Origin: Emiliania huxleyi CCMP1516
Taxonomy: Eukaryota; Haptophyta; Isochrysidales; Noelaerhabdaceae
DNA: 64,000 bases
Direction of reading: 5' to 3'
NCBI RefSeq assembly: GCF_000372725.1
Contig: NW_005202113.1
Location: 389,125-453,124 of the forward strand
The notes under the pieces are model-generated. The model was not told the origin of the DNA and ran no database searches. It saw only the letters and a program-made list of their open reading frames with translations. The position numbers and the translations under genes are program-made. Positions 58,414 to 64,000 of this stretch are shown here, in pieces; positions within the stretch are counted from its first letter, which is position 1; the number at the start of each line of letters is the position of its first letter.

Positions 58414-60775
58414 ATGCACGGGCTGATCCATGTGGTCCTGAAGGGCTTCGTGGTGGAGCGGTTCGGCGCGGAGAAGTGGTCTGACATCCTGCGAATTGCC
58501 AATGTCGAGGACGAGGCGAGCATCATACGCATGGAGCAGTACGATGACGCGCTGAGCCTGGCGGTGGTCGGGATCGCCCTGGAGGCGATAGAGGAGGTGG
58601 CATCGGTTATGGGCGTTTCTTTTTCGAAGAATCGCTTACTATTACTAGGTGCTCGACGTGACCAAGGTGGATGCGCTGGAGCTGATCGGGGGCTATTTTG
58701 TGGAATTCGTTGTCAGAGCGGGGTACAGCAAGATGCTCCGCTCCCTCGGAACGACGCTGGACGAGTTTCTGCTGAACCTGAACCAGCTCCACCACAACCT
58801 CGAGCGGGAGTTCCGGACGGCAGTGTTCCCGAGTTTCGAGATTTCCCGGGTCAAGACCAACCATGACCACGATCAGGAGGAGGAGGAGGAGTTCCTCCTG
58901 CGCTACTCCTCCATGCGCGCGGGGCTGGGGCTGGCCCCGCTGGCAAAGGGCGTGGTGCAAAAGGTGGCGTCGGTACTCTTCGACATGCAGATCGAGATCG
59001 AGGAGCTCAGCCGCGTGGAGTCGGAGCAGGTGGAGAGGAGGCTCGAGCAGCCGCTCGAGAGCTCCCTGGCGACACAGCGGGCGCCGGCGGAGGACGAGGA
59101 TGCGGACGGCGGCGACGATGATGACGCCGCCGCCATCTCTCAGGGCGTGAGCTGGCTCATCAGGATCCCGCGGCCGCCTTCGCCCATAACGCCGCACTCG
59201 CCACCGCCAGTCGGGAATGCCCCCCAGCAAGCCGGCGCGGCGACGGGTCGTGCCGCCGAAGCATCATCATCGTCACCGTCCCTGTTCTCGTCCTTCGACC
59301 TGCACCAGGCGCTCTGCTCCGTGGGCAGGTGCTGCACTTCGGCTGCCTCCGCGGTGTGCTGCACTGTGGACTGTTCCGCCGAGTGTGCTGCGCCGCCGAG
59401 TGCGCAGGCCGCTCTCGACGACGTCGACGCCGCCATCTTCACCGCCCGCGGGGTGGAGATCGCGGCAGGGGAGCGGCTGTTTGTCGCCGCGGAGCTTTTC
59501 CGGGGCGTCCTCGCCTCCCAGGTGGCCGGTGCGTGGAGCGAGCCGGAGGCGCTCGAGCGGGCGGGCGACTTCTGGTCGAAGGACTTGCTGGCAAGTGCGG
59601 CGGCGGCGAGCAGGCGGCAGCGGGTGCTCGAGCGGGCAGGGGAGCAGCCGCCGCAGCCAACGGAGGACGAGGGGGGCGGCGGGTGCTACTACGCGTGGTC
59701 GAGAGAGGTCCTACTGCCACGCTGCGGCGGGCGCTACTACCACGCTGCGGCGGCGGAGGAGTGGATCCCGGGGTGGCAGCGAGTGCTCTTCGTCTCTCAC
59801 GCCTGGTCGCCCCCGCCTGGCTGGGCGGAGCTGATGGGGGCCCAGTGCCGGTACGGCGACGTGAAGGCGGCAGAGGTGTGCATCGCCGCGAAGGATCTGG
59901 CCGGCCAGGCGAGCGGTAGGGGGGCGGCCGCTCGGGCGGACGCCGTGGCCGCTGGCGACGCCGTGCGTTGGGGGGAGGTGCGGCTCTGGATCGACAAGTG
60001 CTGCGTGCAGCAGGGTGACGCGGTGCAGGTCGCCACCTGCGTGGAGCTCTTCGAGGAGTTCATCCAACTCAGCGACGGCGTGCTGGTCTTGCCCGCCTGG
60101 AACTACTTCGAGCGGCTCTGGTGCGTCTACGAGTGGGCATGCTTCACCATGTTCCACGAGCCCGAGGATGTGGTGCTGTGCGCCGACGCTTTCTTGCGGC
60201 CGAAGTCCCTGCCGCTGTTCCTCAAGTCCATCAGGAACTTCTCGCTGGATCGCTGCCAGTGCTTCCATGCCCCAGACCGGGAGATCCTCCGCCGGAAGGT
60301 GGACCAGTACTACACCTCTGTCCGGGCGTTCGAGACCTTCGTGCGCTTCACCGCCGTTGCGTTCTTCGGCCGGTGCATGACCCACCGGGCCGGCCGCGCC
60401 TCCGCGCAGCTGGCGCCGTGGGCCGACCTCGCAGAGGAGTTCGGCTTCGCCGCTCTGGCGAGGGAGCTCCGCACAGCCGACCAGAGCTCCAAGCGGTGGC
60501 GCCGGGAGGCCTACCGAAGCGCCAGCGGGAGCCATTGGGAGGAGGCGGCGGGGGGCAAGAAGCTTCCGAACAGGGAGCCAGATCAGCCAACGGCAGCGCG
60601 GGCCTCCTCCTCGGGCGTGCAGGCGCTGATCTGCGAGAAATCGGACGCTTGGTTTTCGCGGCACATCGCGCCGCTGGTGGAGGTGGCCCGCAACGAAGCG
60701 GCGAATCCGGACGCGCTGCGGCTTGTGGCCCGGGGCCGATGCCAGGGCCGGCGTCGTCTCTTTTGTTACGCGTGA
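58414..60775 (+). CDS. H-NOX haem gas-sensor fused to a TIR-like domain
   Basis: Exons 58414-58614 and 58649-60775 joined by a 34-nt GT-AG intron; 775 residues. Residues 1-190 are an H-NOX domain: MHGLIHVVLKGFVVERFGAE at the start, LNLNQLHHNLE with the proximal haem ligand (His115 or 116), and the haem-propionate motif YxSxR as YSSMR (Tyr153, Ser155, Arg157). H-NOX domains bind NO or O2. A low-complexity, Cys-containing linker follows, then a domain near residues 440-620 with FVSHAW, VRLWIDKCCVQQ, LSDGVLVLPAW and YFERLWCVYEW. This is the pattern of TIR-like proteins of algae, in which the Glu after WC corresponds to the NAD-cleaving residue of TIR enzymes. Gas-gated signalling or NAD hydrolysis is inference. 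No cyclase or kinase is attached. Confidence 0.85.
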
Positions 60776-61285
60776 CGTCTCCAAAAGTGCGTGTGTCTTT
60801 TTATGATAATACTTAAGGCCGCGACGCGTCTCATCATGCGTGCGTAATAGGCCGTGAAGACTGAGAGAGTGTTTTGCCTGCGCGCACTTACCCGGGGAGC
60901 ACCCAACAAACTGGTAATGCTCAAAATCCCGGGGCGAGTCTTGCTGAGGGCGGGGCGCGGGGAGGTCTCCGGTAGTATGTGCTATGTCCGCTCGACTGCT
61001 GGACTGCGGCTACTCCCGGTGGGGTAGAGTTGCTGATCGGATGGCCCATAGTGCGGACCTCGTTAAAAGAAAGATAAAACAGACAACCCAAGGGAGGGAG
61101 ACAGGCGTTCAATTCTGTGAGGTGCAAAATTCTATTAGAAGCCGTCGTCCTCGCTTTGCCTGTTGTGTGAATCGTGCCCTGTGCGAGAGAGGTTTTGGAA
61201 AAATTCTTTTTGGCGAGGTCGGCTCCAGAGCCTGAGGCCGCGGCGACTTGCCTGTAGCACACGTGCTGGTGCTCTCAAGGGGGCG
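60776..61285. other. Intergenic; degenerate dispersed element at 61170-61212
   Basis: Holds CCCTGTGCGAGAGAGG..GGAAAAATTCTTTTTGGCGA, a diverged relative of the 44131 element, about 75 nt before the LETM1 start. Confidence 0.5.
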
Positions 61286-64000
61286 ATGCTCACACGTCGG
61301 GCCCTGCTGCGGCGCTCCTTACAAGTACAGCGCGCACTGCTTCGGTCGGCGCGGATTCCTCCTGCCAGCCTGAGGCGCGGCGTCGTCCTGCTACCGCGCC
61401 GGCCGCCGCTGCTGCTTCACTCGCGTGCGCTCGCTTCCAAGTCGAAGTCTGAGAAGGCACCTCCACCGGCGCGGTGGTCGCCGCAGTGGGTGTGGGACCA
61501 CGCAAAGGAGATGGCGTCGCACTACTGGCACGGGAGCAAGCTGCTCGCCGCCGACACGCGGATCGCCTCGCAGCTGCTGGTGAAGATGATGCGCGGTCGC
61601 GTCCTCTCGCGGCGCGAGCACAGCCTGCTGGTGCGGGTGCTGGGCGATCTGCTGCGCGTCATCCCGCTCGCCTTCTTCCTCCTCGTGCCGATGATGGAGT
61701 TTGCGCTGCCGTTTGCGATCCGGCTCTTCCCAAACCTGCTGCCGTCCACGTTCGAGGAGAAGCACCAGATCGAAGAGAAGCGGATCAAGCTCCTCAAGGT
61801 GCGCGCGAGGGCGGCGCCGGCGGCACCTTGAGGGCGGCGGGGCGGCCGGCGGTGGCAGCTCCCACGGCGTCCCGATCCACCGACGTCCTCGGCTCACGGC
61901 GCCGGCGCTCGCCTCTGCGCAGGTGCGTCTTGAGGTGGCCAAGGTGCTGGAGCACACTCTGGAGGAGCGTGCGAAGGAGCTGAACAGGGCGACCAAGGCG
62001 AAGGCGGAGGCGGGCGGCGGCGACGCGGAGGAGCCGTACCCGCGCGACCTGTTTAGCAAGTTCATGCGACGGATGAGGGAGGGTGCGCGCAGCCGAGAGA
62101 CAGCCGGGATGTGCGCGAGGTACGGCGAGAGATAGGGAGAGGAGAGGAGGGCAGGGGGCGCGTCAGGCCGGCAGTGCTGGCGCAGGCCATCGCCGTGGGG
62201 AGGCGGGGGTCCTAGGCAGGCTCCTCGAGACTTCACGCGGGGTCTGGGGGGAGTGCAGTCCAGAGCAGCGGGAGATGTGGGGAGATGTGGGGAGATGTGG
62301 GGAGATGTGGGGAGTGCAGTCCAGAGCAGCGGCGATGCGAGTGGCCCTTGTGGTTGCGACTCGCAGACTCTCGTCACCTGCTGGGGAGATCTGCGGAGAT
62401 AGCGGAGATCTGGGAAGATCTGGGGAGAGATGCTTTTCTCTTCTCGCACCTGCTGCTGGCGCAGGCGAGCGTCTGTCGCGGGAGGAGACGCTGCAGGTCA
62501 TGTCGCACTTCAAGCATGTCGACTCACCAGACGCGCTCAACAGGCGAGACACGCCGCCCCGCCCCATCTCTCCCCACATCTCCCCGCATCTCCCCGCATC
62601 TCCCCCAATCTCCCCGACAGGCAGCAGCTCACCCTGCTCTGCAACTTCCTCGGCATGCCTTCCTTCGGCCCCGACCCGGTCCTCCGCTTCCAGCTCCGCA
62701 CCAAGCTGCGCCAGCTCCGCAACGACGACAAGGAGAGCATGTGGGAGGGCGTCGGCCACATCTTCCCACATCTCGCCACATCTCGCCACATCTCGCCACA
62801 TCTCGCCACATCTCGCCACATCTCGCCACATCTCGCCACATCTCGCCACATCTCGCCACATCTCGCCACATCTCGCCACATCTCCCTCCGCAGGAGATCA
62901 TGTGGGAGGGCGTCGGCTCGCTCACCCGAGACGAGCTCCTCGCGGCCATGCGCGCGAGAGGGCTGCCGAGCGCGGGGCTCGGCCAGGCGCAGATGGCGGC
63001 TGCGCTGCAGGAGTGGCTGCAGCTGTCGCAGAACCGCGAGATCCCGTCCGTGTTGCTGCTGCTCTCCAACGCGCTCCGCTTCGCGCGCGTGCGCGGCCGT
63101 AGAAGCGGAGCGCGTACTCTAGCGGAGTGCGTCCTCTTGCCGTCCACCCAGCGCTCGAGAGGACGCGCACACCGGCGCCGCACACGTGTGCGCCTCCCGC
63201 CTACTCGCGCGGTGCGTGAGAGAGGACACTGCACCCTCCTCCCCTGAGGCTGTTGGCGTGAGCACCACGCAGGTGCGCGACTACCAGCAAGAGGCCCAGG
63301 CGGAGAGGGAGGCGGCGGCGGCGTCGAAGGTGCTCGACGACGAGGCCGCGCAGGTCACATCTCTCCCCATCTCTCCCCATCTCTCCCCATCTCTCCCCAT
63401 CTCTCTCCCCACCTCTCCCGCCACCAGGTCGCGCTCTCGTCGATGCGCGAGGAGGTGATCGACTCGGCGGGCAGCGGTGCGGCCAAGGGGGCGGCGACCA
63501 CCACCAAGGAGGCGCTGGCGTCGCTCGAGCGCGAGGCGGAGCTGGTCGAGGAGGAGAGATGGGGAGAGATGGGGAGGGATGGGGAGGTGTGAGGAGGTCT
63601 AGGCGGAGCTGGTCGAGGAGGAGAGGCAGCTCAAGCGCGCAGGCGTCGACAAGGTCCCGTCGAGCGTGCGGCCGGCGGAGGCTGTGACGTGGAGCGGGGG
63701 CGGGAGCGGCGACAAGGCGGCGGCGGAGAAGGCGTCGCCCGCGGCTGCCGACGGCGCGGCGACGGCGGAGGAGGTGGAGGAGGAGGAGGCGACGCGGCTG
63801 TCGCGGGAGCAGGTGCGCGACATCGCGGCGGCGGTGGAGACGCTGTCCGCGACGAGCGCGCTGGAGGGCGAGACGACGGAGTGGCAGGAGCGAAGTCACA
63901 CTACTCAGCACTACTCAGCACGCCATTGCTAATCAGGCGAGAAGAAGGAGTGGCAGAAGCTCGAGGCGGAGAGGCTGGAGAGCGCGACCGAGATCGAGGA
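61286..64000 (+). CDS. LETM1: LETM1 mitochondrial cation/proton exchanger, partial (runs off the right edge)
   Basis: Exons 61286-61798, 61923-62082, 62465-62543, 62621-62732, 62894-63088, 63273-63353, 63428-63535, 63603-63867, 63937-beyond 64000. An Arg/Leu-rich mitochondrial presequence (MLTRRALLRRSLQVQRALL) is followed by the LETM1 signature: HGSKLLAADTRIASQLL, LSRREHSLLVRVLGDLLRVI, the transmembrane segment PLAFFLLVPMMEFALPFAIR, and LFPNLLPSTFEEK. The ribosome-binding-like helical part follows (GERLSREETLQVMSHF, NRQQLTLLCNFLGM, LRNDDKEIMWEGVGSLTRDE). A coiled-coil region continues at the edge. Several introns carry flanking direct repeats. Intron 62733-62893 fits the protein family only if it starts with GA. 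Confidence 0.92.
62274..62311 (+). repeat. LETM1 intron 2, GGAGATGTGG tandem repeat
   Basis: Four units; the unit's complement (CCACATCTCC) resembles the CCACATCTCG units in intron 4. Confidence 0.88.
62733..62893 (+). repeat. LETM1 intron 4 with direct repeat and CCACATCTCG array
   Basis: GAGAGCATGTGGGAGGGCGT at the start is repeated as GAGATCATGTGGGAGGGCGT in the next exon. Between them are 12 units of a 10-bp repeat. Confidence 0.93.
63354..63427 (+). repeat. LETM1 intron 6, ATCTCTCCCC array
   Basis: GT-AG intron of about five 10-bp units; the unit resembles those in LETM1 intron 3 and SHMT intron 5. Confidence 0.85.
63536..63602 (+). repeat. LETM1 intron 7 with direct repeat
   Basis: Intron and next exon both start GCGGAGCTGGTCGAGGAGGA; 25-nt match. 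Interior is GGGGAGAGAT units. GC donor. Confidence 0.95.
63868..63936 (+). repeat. LETM1 intron 8 with direct repeat
   Basis: Intron starts GCGAGACGACGGAGTGGCAG, next exon GCGAGAAGAAGGAGTGGCAG. Interior has ACTACTCAGC units and ends AATCAG. GC donor. Confidence 0.94.

Noticed and set aside
62754..62884. Regular 10-bp repeats that look like an array
   Set aside because: Direct tandem units without spacers inside a eukaryotic intron; not CRISPR.

Overview
This is GC-rich nuclear DNA of a unicellular eukaryote, most likely a haptophyte-type alga (a related chromist is possible). The reasons are spliced genes with many short introns, Ala/Pro/Gly-rich proteins, long (CA)n and (CT)n tracts, and a gene set of mTERF, LETM1, SEC63, SHMT, a ferredoxin/J-like protein, H-NOX and a tandem SUMO-like protein. 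There is no operon structure and no rRNA, tRNA or CRISPR that I can support. All gene models were built by hand from reading frames, splice sites and family motifs; there is no transcript evidence.

Layout. 1-5.1 kb: one uninterrupted frame of about 1,700 codons on the minus strand that runs off the left edge, probably mobile or viral in origin. 5.7-12.3 kb: an ACT/double Zn2Cys6 regulator, a membrane-anchored acid-phosphatase-like enzyme and a severin/gelsolin with a CaaX end. 12.5-18.5 kb: a large inverted repeat (arms about 1.33 kb, spacer 2.23 kb) carrying two divergent genes, each intact in one arm and broken in the other, with a class I glutamine amidotransferase in the spacer. 19.4-39.3 kb: F-box/zinc-finger protein, tandem SUMO-like/coiled-coil protein, a giant ankyrin/54-residue-repeat/FHA protein, a Tudor-like protein, a ferredoxin-J-like protein and a Cys/Pro-rich membrane protein. 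41.8-46.3 kb: mTERF and a SEC63-domain protein, with a foldback between them. 47.0-48.9 kb: a hAT-type DNA transposon with perfect terminal repeats and an 8-bp target duplication. 49.0-54.6 kb: a divergent pair, a secreted TPR-JmjC hydroxylase and serine hydroxymethyltransferase. 56.2-64 kb: a P-loop kinase, an H-NOX gas-sensor fused to a TIR-like domain, and LETM1, cut by the right edge.

The most striking signal is in the introns. Of about 48 introns I could place, roughly half begin with GC rather than GT, and many are 67-72 nt long. In at least fifteen, the intron is bracketed by a direct repeat of 9 to about 35 nt. Either the first bases of the intron copy the start of the next exon, or the last bases copy the end of the previous exon. 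Between the copies lie short tandem arrays whose units are shared between different genes. This looks like recent intron gain by insertion with target-site duplication, or by local tandem duplication, with the duplicated exon supplying one splice site.

The genes do not form one pathway. Recurrent themes are organelle targeting (LETM1, mTERF, ferredoxin), the secretory pathway (SEC63, JmjC, phosphatase, Cys-rich protein) and signalling fusions (H-NOX-TIR, ankyrin-FHA, SUMO-like).
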